57,625 nucleotides of DNA from the NCBI GenBank assembly GCA_910589315.1, contig CAJUTB010000017.1:1-57625 (forward strand). Reading direction: 5' to 3'. Both the position numbers and the translations under genes were made by a program. The notes beneath the pieces are model-generated. The model searched no databases and had not been told where the DNA came from. It worked only from the letters and a program-made list of their open reading frames with translations. The stretch comes from an uncultured Oscillibacter sp. Lineage in GTDB: Bacteria; Bacillota; Clostridia; Oscillospirales; Oscillospiraceae. Shown here in pieces: positions 33,978-42,510 of the stretch (its first letter is position 1; every line of letters begins with the position of its first letter).

Positions 33978-34989
33978 GATAATCCGGCACCTCCTCCACT
34001 GTAATGTTTTTCTGCGCCCGGATATAATTCAGGGCTTTTGCAGCCTCGCTGGGGTTTTCCGGAAGGCCCAGCAGCATAGTGCCGATAGCCTTGCCGCCTA
34101 CGTTGCGGGTATCGGCTCCCAGGATGTTCACCTTCACGCCGCAGTCAATCGCCAGGGAGGCTATCAGCGGGTCGTAAGCAGTGCCGCCGTTGAAGGAAAT
34201 CCGAATCACGTGCGCGCTGGCGGGGAACTGGGCCGGCGTCACACCGCCGGGGTAAACCAGCCGCCGGGCCGCGTCGGTGGTGGGATTGGAGAAAATCTCC
34301 TGCACGTCTCCCATTTCCGCAACGCGGCCGCCGTCGAGAATCGCCACGCGGGAACAGATCTCCTCAATGACGCTCATCTGGTGGGTGATCACCACCACCG
34401 TCACGCCGAGCTGGCGGTTCAGGTCTTTCAGCAGGTTCAGGATGGAAACCGTCGTCGTGGGGTCCAGGGCGGAGGTCGCCTCGTCGCAGAGCAGAACCTT
34501 CGGCTCCGTCGCCAGCGCCCGCGCAATGGCAACCCGCTGTTTCTGTCCGCCGGAGAGCTGGGCCGGATACGCCTGGGCCTTGTCTCCTAAACCCACCAGC
34601 TCCAAAAGCTCTTTTGCCCGCTTCTGGGCCTGCGCGGCGGGTATTTTGCTGATTTCCATGGGAAAGCACACATTTTTCTGGCACGTCCGCTGCATCAGCA
34701 GGTTAAACCCCTGGAAAATCATGGTGATTTTCCGGCGGGCCTCCCGCAGTTCCTTTTCGGAAAGGGCCGTCAGGTTCCGGCCGTCCACCAAAACGTTTCC
34801 CTCTGTGGGACGCTCCAGCAGGTTCATGCACCGGACCAGCGTGGACTTGCCCGCGCCGGAGAGTCCGATGATGCCGAAGATTTCGCCCTCCTGCACTTCC
34901 AGGTTGATGTCCTCCAAGGCGCGGACGGTCCCTTCGCCGCCGCCGAACACCTTGCTTACATGTTGAATTTGTATAATGGGTCCGCTCAT
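33970..34989 (-). CDS. metN: Methionine ABC transporter ATPase
   Basis: A 339-residue ATPase: Walker A GLSGAGKST (about 42-50), signature LSGGQKQR (about 142-149), Walker B LLCDEATSALD, H-loop ITHQMS, and a C-terminal NIL domain (about 262-339), which senses intracellular methionine and gates transport. The ATG at 34989 follows AAAGGAGTGTCAAA. First gene of metNIQ, under the T-box leader. Confidence 0.94.
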   Translation of the reverse strand: MSGPIIQIQHVSKVFGGGEGTVRALEDINLEVQEGEIFGIIGLSGAGKSTLVRCMNLLERPTEGNVLVDGRNLTALSEKELREARRKITMIFQGFNLLMQRTCQKNVCFPMEISKIPAAQAQKRAKELLELVGLGDKAQAYPAQLSGGQKQRVAIARALATEPKVLLCDEATSALDPTTTVSILNLLKDLNRQLGVTVVVITHQMSVIEEICSRVAILDGGRVAEMGDVQEIFSNPTTDAARRLVYPGGVTPAQFPASAHVIRISFNGGTAYDPLIASLAIDCGVKVNILGADTRNVGGKAIGTMLLGLPENPSEAAKALNYIRAQKNITVEEVPDYHE

Positions 34990-35016
34990 TTTGACACTCC
35001 TTTTTCACTGGGCGGG

Positions 35017-35305
35017 CAAAAAGAAAGCCCTTGAAGCCCAAAGCCTCAAGGACGAGCGCGGTTTCGCGCCGTGGTACCACCTTGTTTCGCGCGCCTCCTC
35101 GCGGAGACGGCCTTTGAGAGTGCCATCACACTCCTGCGCTGTCACGTGCACACACGTCATAACCTATGCGTCTGCGGTCGGCTATGCAACTCCCAGGCCA
35201 TCTTCCGCCAGCCCTTCCGTGCCTCTTTTCACCTGCCGAGGCTCTCTGGAACGTATCGTCCGGCGTACTCTCCTGTTCATCGTCTTTGCGGTATGAACTT
35301 GTTTT
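35017..35305 (-). promoter_or_regulatory. T-box riboswitch, likely methionine-specific, upstream of metNIQ
   Basis: The minus-strand leader has the T-box core AGGTGGTACCACGG at 35082-35069. An intrinsic terminator follows (CCTTGAGGC/GCTTCAAGG at 35051-35029, then CTTTCTTTTTG). Stem I features include AGTAC, an AGAGAG bulge region and a specifier-region AUG at 35201-35199. Uncharged tRNA-Met would favour the antiterminator and switch the transporter on. The codon assignment is my reading and agrees with the genes. Confidence 0.85.
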
Positions 35306-35306
35306 T

Positions 35307-35335
35307 AGCATACACGGTTTCCGCCGTTCTGTCAA
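35307..35335 (-). promoter_or_regulatory. Promoter of the metNIQ operon
   Basis: On the minus strand TTGACA (35335-35330) and TATGCT (35312-35307) are 17 nt apart, directly before the T-box leader. Confidence 0.85.
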
Positions 35336-35438
35336 CAGGCGTTTTTTCCAGAATCCCCGTCCGCTTCCGTCCCGGCCCTGTGCAGGTATCACAAATACGG
35401 GACCGGTAAATTTTTTCAGGACAAGGGTCGGAATCGGA

Positions 35439-35467
35439 TTGAAAGACGGCGGCAAAACTGGTATTAT
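35439..35467 (+). promoter_or_regulatory. Promoter of the DUF368 gene
   Basis: TTGAAA and TATTAT are 17 nt apart. Confidence 0.75.
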
Positions 35468-35576
35468 GGAACGAGAAAAATGGACGGTTGACCACGGGGA
35501 GGCTGCGGAAGCCTCCTCCACTGCCTTTCTGTCCATGATACCCGTATGCATTTTACGAAAAAAGGGAGCGGGCCAA

Positions 35577-36401
35577 ATGGCGGAAAATCGAAGGGGCAGA
35601 CTCCACGGTCTGCGGTATTTGCTGTGTGGAATCTTGATTGGAGCGGGCGCGATTCTGCCGGGCGTTTCCGGCGGCGTGCTGGCGGTGGTGTTCGGCATCT
35701 ATCAGCCCTTTATGGAGCTTTTGACCCGGCCCAGAGCTGCGCTGCCGAAGTACTGGCGGTGGTTCGTTCCGCTGGGAATCGGCTGGCTCGTGGGATTCAT
35801 GGGCTTTGCCAAGGGCATTGCCGCCGCGATTCTGCTTTCGGACGCTGTGACCACGTGGCTGTTCATCGGCCTGATTGTAGGAACGGTTCCCTCTTTGTTC
35901 CGGGAGGCCGGGAAGGAGGGACGGCGGCTCAGTTCCTGGCTGAGTCTGGTTTTCTGCGCGTCGGCGGTGTTTGCCGGGCTGTTTTATATCAGCCGGGTAG
36001 CGGGTATGCGCGTCGAACCCAACTTCTGGTGGTACAATTTCTGCGGCGTGCTGTGGGGTATGGGCATTGTCATTCCCGGCATGACCACCTCGTCCATCAT
36101 GATGGCTCTGGGGCTTTACCAGCCGGTGCTGGAAGGTCTGGCGCGGCTGGATCTTCTGGTGTTGTCGGCCAGCCTGCCGGGAATGGTGCTGGCGGTTTTG
36201 CTTCTGGCCCGGCTGGTGACATGGTTTTTCCGAACCCATTACGCCGCTGCCTTTCACGGCATCCTAGGATTTGTGCTGGCCTCCACGCTGGTGATCGTTC
36301 CCTTGGAATACAGCGGTCCGCTGGAAGTCGCGCTGTCGGCTCTTTGCTGCGGGGGCGGATTTCTCCTGGCGTTTTTCCTGGCGCGGCTGGAAAGGAAATA
36401 A
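35577..36401 (+). CDS. DUF368 (PopT-like) membrane protein
   Basis: A 274-residue polytopic protein with about eight helices and the DUF368 signatures GAILPGVSGGVLAVVFGIY near residue 21 and the repeat IVIPGMTTSSIMMALGLY near residue 163. Two PGxSGG/PGxTTS loops facing each other suggest an inverted-repeat transporter. Some family members have been implicated in recycling undecaprenyl phosphate across the membrane; that role is likely but not shown here. AAAGGGAG precedes the ATG at 35577. Confidence 0.83.
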   Translation: MAENRRGRLHGLRYLLCGILIGAGAILPGVSGGVLAVVFGIYQPFMELLTRPRAALPKYWRWFVPLGIGWLVGFMGFAKGIAAAILLSDAVTTWLFIGLIVGTVPSLFREAGKEGRRLSSWLSLVFCASAVFAGLFYISRVAGMRVEPNFWWYNFCGVLWGMGIVIPGMTTSSIMMALGLYQPVLEGLARLDLLVLSASLPGMVLAVLLLARLVTWFFRTHYAAAFHGILGFVLASTLVIVPLEYSGPLEVALSALCCGGGFLLAFFLARLERK

Positions 36402-36460
36402 CGGTTTCTTCCATACGAAACGGCGTCCCTGAGCGGACGCGTTTTCGTGCAATTCGCCTC

Positions 36461-36488
36461 TTGCAAATCCATAAAAAAAGGATATGAT
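36461..36488 (+). promoter_or_regulatory. Promoter of the antiporter gene
   Basis: TTGCAA and TATGAT are 16 nt apart. Confidence 0.6.
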
Positions 36489-36539
36489 AATGTACGGTCC
36501 TCCAAGACGGACGGTTTTAGGAAGGGAAGGAGAATTGGT

Positions 36540-37808
36540 ATGTCCTATCATTATCTGATGGATCTTGCGCTGATCCTGCTGACGACCAAGGCGCTGGGCA
36601 TTGCGACGGGCAAATTCCAGATGCCCCGTGTGGTGGGTTCTTTGCTGGCGGGCCTGGTGATGGGTCCGGCCATGCTGAATATTTTGTCGGAGACGGCGTT
36701 TTTGTCCCAGCTGAGCGAGCTGGGCGTGATTGTGATCCTGTTCGCCGCCGGTATGGGAACCGACCTGCGGGAGCTGCGGAACGCCGGAAAAGCGGGCTTT
36801 TTTGTCGCGCTGTGCGGCGTGCTGGTACCGCTGGTCATGGGCGCGGGCTTCGGCTATCTGGCCGCCTTTGCGGGCTGGGTGCCGGAAGTCAATTTGCTGG
36901 AAGCCGTTTTCCTCGGCACGGTGCTGACCGCCACTTCCGTAAGCATTACGGTGGAGACCCTCAAGGAACTGGGGCGGTTGGATACCAAGGTTGGCAACAC
37001 CATTCTTGCGGCCGCGCTGATTGACGACGTGCTGGGTCTGGTGGCCCTGACGGTCGTCGCAAGCCTGGCGGGCGAGGGGACAAACCTGCTGTGGGTCCTG
37101 GCAAAGATCGTGTTCTTCTTTGTGTTTGCCGTCGTGGCGGCAGGCGCGGGAATTGTGCTTTTCCGCTGGATGATCTCCCAGGCGGACGGAAAAAACCTGC
37201 GGCGGTATCCGGTATTGGCCTTTGTGATCTGCCTGCTGCTGTCGTACAGCGCGGAGGAGTTCTTTGGAGTAGCCGACATCATCGGCGCGTTTGTGGCGGG
37301 ACTGATCGTCGCCTCCACGCCGAAGGCCCAGTATATCCGCCTGAAATTTGAGCCGCTGAGCTACCTGCTGCTGACGCCGGTTTTCTTCTCCAACATCGGT
37401 ATTAACGTACAGCTGCCGGAATTAAACGTCGGACTGGTTCTGTTTTCCCTCGCGCTGCTGGCCACCGCCATTTTGTCCAAGGTGATCGGCTGCGGGCTTG
37501 GCGCGAAGCTGTGCGGCTTTCAGGGGATGGAATGCGTGCAGGTCGGCGCGGGTATGGCGTGCCGGGGCGAGGTGGCCCTGATTGTTGCAAACCGCGGCTT
37601 GAGCATGGGGATTTTGAGCGAAGCCATGATGACGCCGATTATTATCACGGTCGTCGGCTGCGCCGTTCTGACGCCGCTGCTGCTCAAGGCCGCTTTCCGC
37701 AACGAACCGGCATCCAAAATGGAGCAGAGCGCGCTTTCCACGCCCTTCCATCAGGCCGAACAGCTGGAACAGGCTTCCGCGAAATTTTTCTTCTCCGATA
37801 AAAAATAA
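36540..37808 (+). CDS. CPA2-type cation:proton antiporter
   Basis: A 422-residue Na+/H+ exchanger-family protein with about 12-13 helices. Helix 5-6 carries TATSVSITVETLKELG and ALIDDVLGL, the paired acidic residues (DD) that bind the ion in CPA2 proteins. There is no TrkA-N domain, so it is the short form. Start ATG 36540 has GAAGGAGA 8 nt upstream. It probably works in pH, Na+ or K+ balance. A strong terminator follows. Confidence 0.9.
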   Translation: MSYHYLMDLALILLTTKALGIATGKFQMPRVVGSLLAGLVMGPAMLNILSETAFLSQLSELGVIVILFAAGMGTDLRELRNAGKAGFFVALCGVLVPLVMGAGFGYLAAFAGWVPEVNLLEAVFLGTVLTATSVSITVETLKELGRLDTKVGNTILAAALIDDVLGLVALTVVASLAGEGTNLLWVLAKIVFFFVFAVVAAGAGIVLFRWMISQADGKNLRRYPVLAFVICLLLSYSAEEFFGVADIIGAFVAGLIVASTPKAQYIRLKFEPLSYLLLTPVFFSNIGINVQLPELNVGLVLFSLALLATAILSKVIGCGLGAKLCGFQGMECVQVGAGMACRGEVALIVANRGLSMGILSEAMMTPIIITVVGCAVLTPLLLKAAFRNEPASKMEQSALSTPFHQAEQLEQASAKFFFSDKK

Positions 37809-37830
37809 CCAATACCGCCGGACGGCGGCC

Positions 37831-37876
37831 GGTCCCCCTTGTTCTTCTGCGGAAGAACAAGGGGGACCCTTTTTTA
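37831..37876 (+). terminator. Terminator after the antiporter gene
   Basis: GGTCCCCCTTGTTCTTC and its exact complement form a 17-bp stem around TGCG, then CTTTTTTATT. Confidence 0.88.
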
Positions 37877-40021
37877 TTGTCCGCCCTTTGGACGCCGGAC
37901 AGCCAGCTGTTTGCACACGTGCAGGAGCGTCATGCGATACACCGCGTATATCAAAACCGACACCGCCGCAACGACTGCCAGAGCCGCAAGCAGGCCCGCC
38001 GCCTCGCTGGGCGTAATTCCAAGAGGGCTTCCATTGAAATACAGGATGATCATATAAAAGATATAGATCAAGCCCGTGCCCACCAGCGCAGGGACCAGAA
38101 ACACCCGCTTCACCTGTCCCCGGACGGAGCGGTATATATAGCCGTTCGAGGCCCCCAGGTGCCGGAGGTCTTCGTAGACCTTCCGGTTGGTCAAGGCAAT
38201 GGTCATGCACCGGGTATAACCGATGACAAACACGGCGGAGAAGCAGACAACCGCCACAAATACAAACAGAATGATAAACACCGCTGTGGTTTTCACAAAG
38301 TCCGCTTTGTCCAAAATCCGGAACGCAGGCATATACTGCCAGTCCATGCGGAAAGCGGAGCTGTCCCGCTGGTCGTAGTTGATGACGGTGAAGCCCGCCT
38401 CGGCGGCGTGTTCCCGGTCCAGGAAATAGATGCCTTCCTTCATGATATACCAGTCCCGGACCACCGGGTCCCAGCCGCTGAACTGCGCCACCTCAATCGT
38501 GGAACGGTCCACGATCTCGTTGAATAACGCCTTGGCAAAATCGTAGGTTTCCGCGCAGTTCTCCACGTTGAAGCAGACCTGGGTTTCCCGCCACTCGTCG
38601 GGGAGGCCCGCGCTGAGGGCGGCGAAATCCTCGTCGTTCATGACATAACGCGCAAACAGGCTGTCATAGCGCAGGGGTTCCAGAGAGGTCACGGAAATCC
38701 GTTCCTTCGTAATATAGTTGGTCACAAGATTTCTATTTGGCGAGAAAGCAAACCGGCTCCCCTCCGCATCCATCACGCCGCGAATCTCACCAGGGGCCAG
38801 ATCCACCGGCTCCCCTGTCAGCTCCTCGTATCCAGAGGCGGAGAGAAACAGCTCGGACGACACAACCTCCTCATACTCCGTGCGCCAGGTGGTGCCCACA
38901 GGCCCCTCCTCCTCAATCATGTGGTCTCCGTCCACCGCCAGGCGAATCATGGGGACTGCGGCAAAGTCCGTGACCGTCACGCCGTACTCCTCCGCCATGG
39001 TCCGTACCTCGTCCTCCAGGGGAAGATCCTGGTCCGCCCGGAAGTTGTAAACGTAGTCCACGGGCCGGGTATCATAGCTGATCATAGATCCAGTCCCCAG
39101 CATGGGCGCATAGAAGCTACCAAAATACGCCCCGGCGATCAGCAGGGTCATCACCAGCATATTCCGTACTGTCTGGCGGCCCTGGAAACGCATCTGGCTG
39201 GTTGCGATGAGGTCCTTGTAGAGCTTCTTTTTGCTGTTCCAGCCGTTCACGACGGTGTGCAGCAGAATCATATAAAGTCCAACGAGGGCAGGGATGTAAA
39301 AAATACCGGTCAAGCCCTCGGGGGGATACCAATGAAGGACCAGCACAAAAAAGGAAGACGACATATAGCCCACAAAAACGCCCAGAAGCAGCAATCCAAT
39401 TCCAACCGGGCCGTACCACCGCGGCACGTCTCGGATGGGTTCCGATTTGTGGGACTCCTGCACGATGTCGATGATGTTGGTCCGCTTCACGGAGCGGCCG
39501 CCCAGGAAGAACATCATGAAAATGACGAACGCAGAAAAGGAGAGGGACCAGAGATAGGCATGGGGGTCAAAAACCAGGCGCATTTCCTCCGTATCCACCA
39601 CGCAGAGGCGGAAAACCTGCCACAATCCCCAGGCCAGGGGACCGCCCAGAACCGCGCCGGCGGCGCAGGAACCCAGAGAGAGGACCCCCAGTTCCCGGTA
39701 CAGCTCGCCCCGCACCTGAGCGCGGGAGGCTCCCAGGGCGAGAAATACGCCGGTTTCCCGGGACTTCTGCCGGAAGAACAGTCCGGAGGCATACGTGGTA
39801 AACACCGCGCAGCCCAGGACGGCCAGGGCAAAAATCATCATCACCTGCTTGCGGCTGTCGCCGCCTTCGGGAAGAACGTTCAGAATGGTTGGCGCGCGCA
39901 TAATGCAGACGTAAGCCGTAATCAGCAGCACGGAGAAAAAGCAGCAGCCTGCCAAAAGCGCGTACTGTTTTTTGTTTTTCCGGCGCATCAGGGCATAAAC
40001 CTCCGAAAAGTGACGCATCAT
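37874..40021 (-). CDS. BceB/FtsX-type ABC permease
   Basis: A 715-residue permease of the antimicrobial-peptide detoxification type. It has ten predicted helices in the usual 1+3+1 ... layout and a large outer domain (about residues 310-560) between them, which in BceB-like proteins contacts the target peptide or lipid II complex. The FtsX-like region is at residues 55-130 and again at the C-terminus. It starts within the ATPase stop (TAATG). No matching BceRS-type kinase is adjacent, though a LytTR pair lies nearby. Confidence 0.83.
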   Translation of the reverse strand: MMRHFSEVYALMRRKNKKQYALLAGCCFFSVLLITAYVCIMRAPTILNVLPEGGDSRKQVMMIFALAVLGCAVFTTYASGLFFRQKSRETGVFLALGASRAQVRGELYRELGVLSLGSCAAGAVLGGPLAWGLWQVFRLCVVDTEEMRLVFDPHAYLWSLSFSAFVIFMMFFLGGRSVKRTNIIDIVQESHKSEPIRDVPRWYGPVGIGLLLLGVFVGYMSSSFFVLVLHWYPPEGLTGIFYIPALVGLYMILLHTVVNGWNSKKKLYKDLIATSQMRFQGRQTVRNMLVMTLLIAGAYFGSFYAPMLGTGSMISYDTRPVDYVYNFRADQDLPLEDEVRTMAEEYGVTVTDFAAVPMIRLAVDGDHMIEEEGPVGTTWRTEYEEVVSSELFLSASGYEELTGEPVDLAPGEIRGVMDAEGSRFAFSPNRNLVTNYITKERISVTSLEPLRYDSLFARYVMNDEDFAALSAGLPDEWRETQVCFNVENCAETYDFAKALFNEIVDRSTIEVAQFSGWDPVVRDWYIMKEGIYFLDREHAAEAGFTVINYDQRDSSAFRMDWQYMPAFRILDKADFVKTTAVFIILFVFVAVVCFSAVFVIGYTRCMTIALTNRKVYEDLRHLGASNGYIYRSVRGQVKRVFLVPALVGTGLIYIFYMIILYFNGSPLGITPSEAAGLLAALAVVAAVSVLIYAVYRMTLLHVCKQLAVRRPKGGQ

Positions 40022-40764
40022 TACTCCCTCCCCATTTCGCGGATGGCGTCCAAAAGCTGGTCCTGGAATTTCTCCCGGCCGGTCGCGCCTTTTTCCAGCG
40101 TCCGCCAGACCACGCCGTCCCGGAGAATCACCACCCGGTCGCAGAAGGACGCGGCGAAGGAATCGTGCGTGACCATAAAAATGGTGGCTTCCAGGGCGTT
40201 CTGGGCCTGCTCAAAGGAGCGGATTACCGCCCGTGTGGATTTGCTGTCGAGGTTTCCGGTGGGCTCGTCGGCCAGAATCAAAAGGGGATGGTTGATCAAC
40301 GCCCGGGCAACGGCTGTCCGCTGTTTTTCGCCGCCGGAAATCTCGGCGGGGTATTTGTTCCGAATGGCGGAAATTCCAAACACGTCGCACAGCTGGTCCG
40401 CACGGTTTTCCACCAGATCGGTGGTCATGCCGCCGATGATGGACGGAAGCAGGATGTTCTGCCGGACGGTGAGTCCGTCCAGAAGCAGGAAATCCTGAAA
40501 CACAAAGCCCAGCTTTTTGTTTCGGACTTCCGCAAGGGCGTTCTCGTCCAATCGGGCCAGCTCCGTCTCCCCCAGGCGGATGCTGCCGGAATCGGCGGGG
40601 ATGTAACAGGAGATGCAGTTCAGCAGCGTCGTTTTGCCGGAGCCGGAGGGCCCCATCACGGCGACAAATTCGCCTTTTTCCACTTCCAGCGAAACGCCCT
40701 TGAGCACCTCGTAGGAGGTTTTTCCAACTTGGTACGATTTGTGCAGGTTTTCAACGGTCAGCAT
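40021..40764 (-). CDS. BceA-type ABC ATPase
   Basis: A 247-residue ATPase of the MacB/LolD class. Walker A GPSGSGKTT (about 39-47), Q-loop FQDF, signature ISGGEKQR, Walker B LLILADEPTGNLD and H-loop VTHD are intact. Start ATG 40764 is chosen because AAAGGA sits 8 nt upstream; the ATG at 40773 overlaps the ribosome site. It energises the adjoining FtsX-type permease and follows the TraX-like gene by 15 nt. Confidence 0.9.
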   Translation of the reverse strand: MLTVENLHKSYQVGKTSYEVLKGVSLEVEKGEFVAVMGPSGSGKTTLLNCISCYIPADSGSIRLGETELARLDENALAEVRNKKLGFVFQDFLLLDGLTVRQNILLPSIIGGMTTDLVENRADQLCDVFGISAIRNKYPAEISGGEKQRTAVARALINHPLLILADEPTGNLDSKSTRAVIRSFEQAQNALEATIFMVTHDSFAASFCDRVVILRDGVVWRTLEKGATGREKFQDQLLDAIREMGRE

Positions 40765-40779
40765 AACAGTCATCCTTTC

Positions 40780-41538
40780 TTAACGCATGAATTGGATTGC
40801 CGCAATTACGGCAAGGTGCGCGGGGTAGAAGGCATAGAAAAACCATTTCGGGATTTTCAGGCCGGAGCGGGTGGGAAGGAAAATCAGCAGCGCGGCGAAC
40901 ACGGCGAAGAAGCTCCAGTCCACCGTCAGCCCGCCCAGGGTCAGGCACAGAGGGTCCTCCGGGTATCCGTTCCAGAGGCTGGGGATGTACAGCAGCACAT
41001 AGAGGAGGGCTCCGATTTTGGGATGATTCCGGCAGAGGAAGAAAACCAGCATCAATTCAATGCCCATGCCGGAGTAATCAAAATTCCACCAGCTCACTGC
41101 GAAGAAGGCCCCGAAAAACAGCCACCATTTCCGCTCCTTGAAGCCGTACATCGCCAGGAGGGAGAGAAACAGCGTAAAGAAAATGTTCCAGTTGGTCCAG
41201 TTCATGTCCGACATCCAGTCCCGCGGATGAAACGCCAGCACATAGAAGGGCTGGGAGACCACGGCGAATACCGCCAGACGCCCCAGGTAACGCTTGATGT
41301 CCCGGGTATACAGCAGGCCGACGGTCATGCAATAGCAGAAAATCGGAAACGCCAGCCGTCCAATCCAGCGGAACACGCCCACGGTGGGAAAAAAGGCCCC
41401 GCCGATGTGGTCAACGAGCATGGAGACGATGGCAGCGAGCTTCAATAAATCGGTGTCCAGATTGGTTTGCAGGCGCGGTCCGGTTTCCGGCAAAACCGCC
41501 GGCGTGGCCAGCGCACGGCGAAGGTTGATCGCGTTCAT
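40780..41538 (-). CDS. TraX family membrane protein
   Basis: 252 residues with about seven to eight helices and the TraX pattern (LKLAAIVSMLVDHIGGAFFP near residue 31, RWIGRLAFPIFCYCMTVGL, and the C-terminal KWFFYAFYPAHL). TraX was described as a pilin N-acetylase in F plasmids. Chromosomal copies in Bacillota are membrane acyltransferase-like proteins of unknown role. AGAGGAGG precedes the ATG. First gene of an operon with the BceAB-like transporter, so it may modify a surface target linked to peptide resistance (inference). Confidence 0.82.
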   Translation of the reverse strand: MNAINLRRALATPAVLPETGPRLQTNLDTDLLKLAAIVSMLVDHIGGAFFPTVGVFRWIGRLAFPIFCYCMTVGLLYTRDIKRYLGRLAVFAVVSQPFYVLAFHPRDWMSDMNWTNWNIFFTLFLSLLAMYGFKERKWWLFFGAFFAVSWWNFDYSGMGIELMLVFFLCRNHPKIGALLYVLLYIPSLWNGYPEDPLCLTLGGLTVDWSFFAVFAALLIFLPTRSGLKIPKWFFYAFYPAHLAVIAAIQFMR

Positions 41539-41736
41539 AAAAGCCCTCCTCTTTCATTTGTTACATGTCATACGGCGTTCCGGGAGGGGATTCTTCCCTT
41601 CCGCTTCCACAGCCAGCGTAACGCAAAAAAACGGCCCCTGCAAACGGGGCCGTCTCTTTTGGCGCGGAAGATGTAAAGTTTGGCACAGGCCGCCGCCGGG
41701 ATGTCAAAACCGGCAGGTTTTCTGTCAAGTTTGGTT

Positions 41737-41765
41737 TTGCGAATCGGGGACGAATGTGGTACAAT
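41737..41765 (+). promoter_or_regulatory. Promoter of the LytTR two-component operon
   Basis: TTGCGA and TACAAT are 17 nt apart, 31 nt before the start. Confidence 0.65.
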
Positions 41766-41796
41766 AGCAGAGACAACAACAGGAGGTTTTTCATCC

Positions 41797-42507
41797 ATGC
41801 TTCGTATTGGCATCTGTGACGACAGCGGCGAGGCCCGCATCGCCCTCCGCGCCGCGCTGGAACGCGCCCTGGACCGGCGGCAGTCCGAGGGGAGCTTTTT
41901 CGAGTTTTCCTCCGGCGAGGGCCTTCTCCGCTGGCTGGCAAACCACGCCGGAGAATTGGACCTGGTATTTCTGGACCTGGAAATGGGCGATCTGGGCGGC
42001 ATGGAGACCGCCAAACGCCTCCGGGCCATGGACGAGAGCCTGCAAATGGCCTTTGTCACCGGCTACACCGACGGCGTGTTTGACGGCTACTCCGTAGGCG
42101 CGCTGGGCTATCTTCTCAAGCCGCCCCGGGCGGAGCAGCTGGACAGCGTTCTGGACCGGGCCGCCGAGGCCCTCTGCCGGGAGAGCGATTCCGTGTTCAT
42201 CTGCCGCAGTGGGGACACGCTCTACCGGATTCCGAAGAAAAGCATCCTCTATTTCGTCTCCGACCGGCGGCAGGTGACGTGCGTTTCCACCGGACGGGAA
42301 TACGTCTTTTACGGCAAGCTGGACAGCGTGGCCCAGGACGCCGGTCCCGGCTTCGTCCGCATCCACCAGCGGTATCTGGTCCGGGCGGCGGCGGTGGAGC
42401 GGGTGGAGGGCGGACAGGTCTTTCTGGGCGGCGAGGCCCTTCCGGTGAGCCGCGCCCACCGGGCAAACGCCCTGACCGCACTGGCACGGGCGGCCCTGGA
42501 GGAATAA
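41797..42507 (+). CDS. LytTR-type response regulator
   Basis: 236 residues. The receiver domain (1-120) has the acidic pair near residue 8 (ICDDS), the phosphoacceptor Asp in LVFLDLEMGD (about 55) and the Lys of YLLKP (about 108). The LytTR DNA-binding domain spans about 130-236 (IPKKSILYFVSDRRQ, FVRIHQRYLVR). AGGAGG lies 10 nt before the ATG at 41797. It forms an operon with the kinase downstream; such AgrA/VirR-like pairs control peptides, virulence or envelope genes. Confidence 0.9.
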   Translation: MLRIGICDDSGEARIALRAALERALDRRQSEGSFFEFSSGEGLLRWLANHAGELDLVFLDLEMGDLGGMETAKRLRAMDESLQMAFVTGYTDGVFDGYSVGALGYLLKPPRAEQLDSVLDRAAEALCRESDSVFICRSGDTLYRIPKKSILYFVSDRRQVTCVSTGREYVFYGKLDSVAQDAGPGFVRIHQRYLVRAAAVERVEGGQVFLGGEALPVSRAHRANALTALARAALEE

Positions 42508-42510
42508 ATC

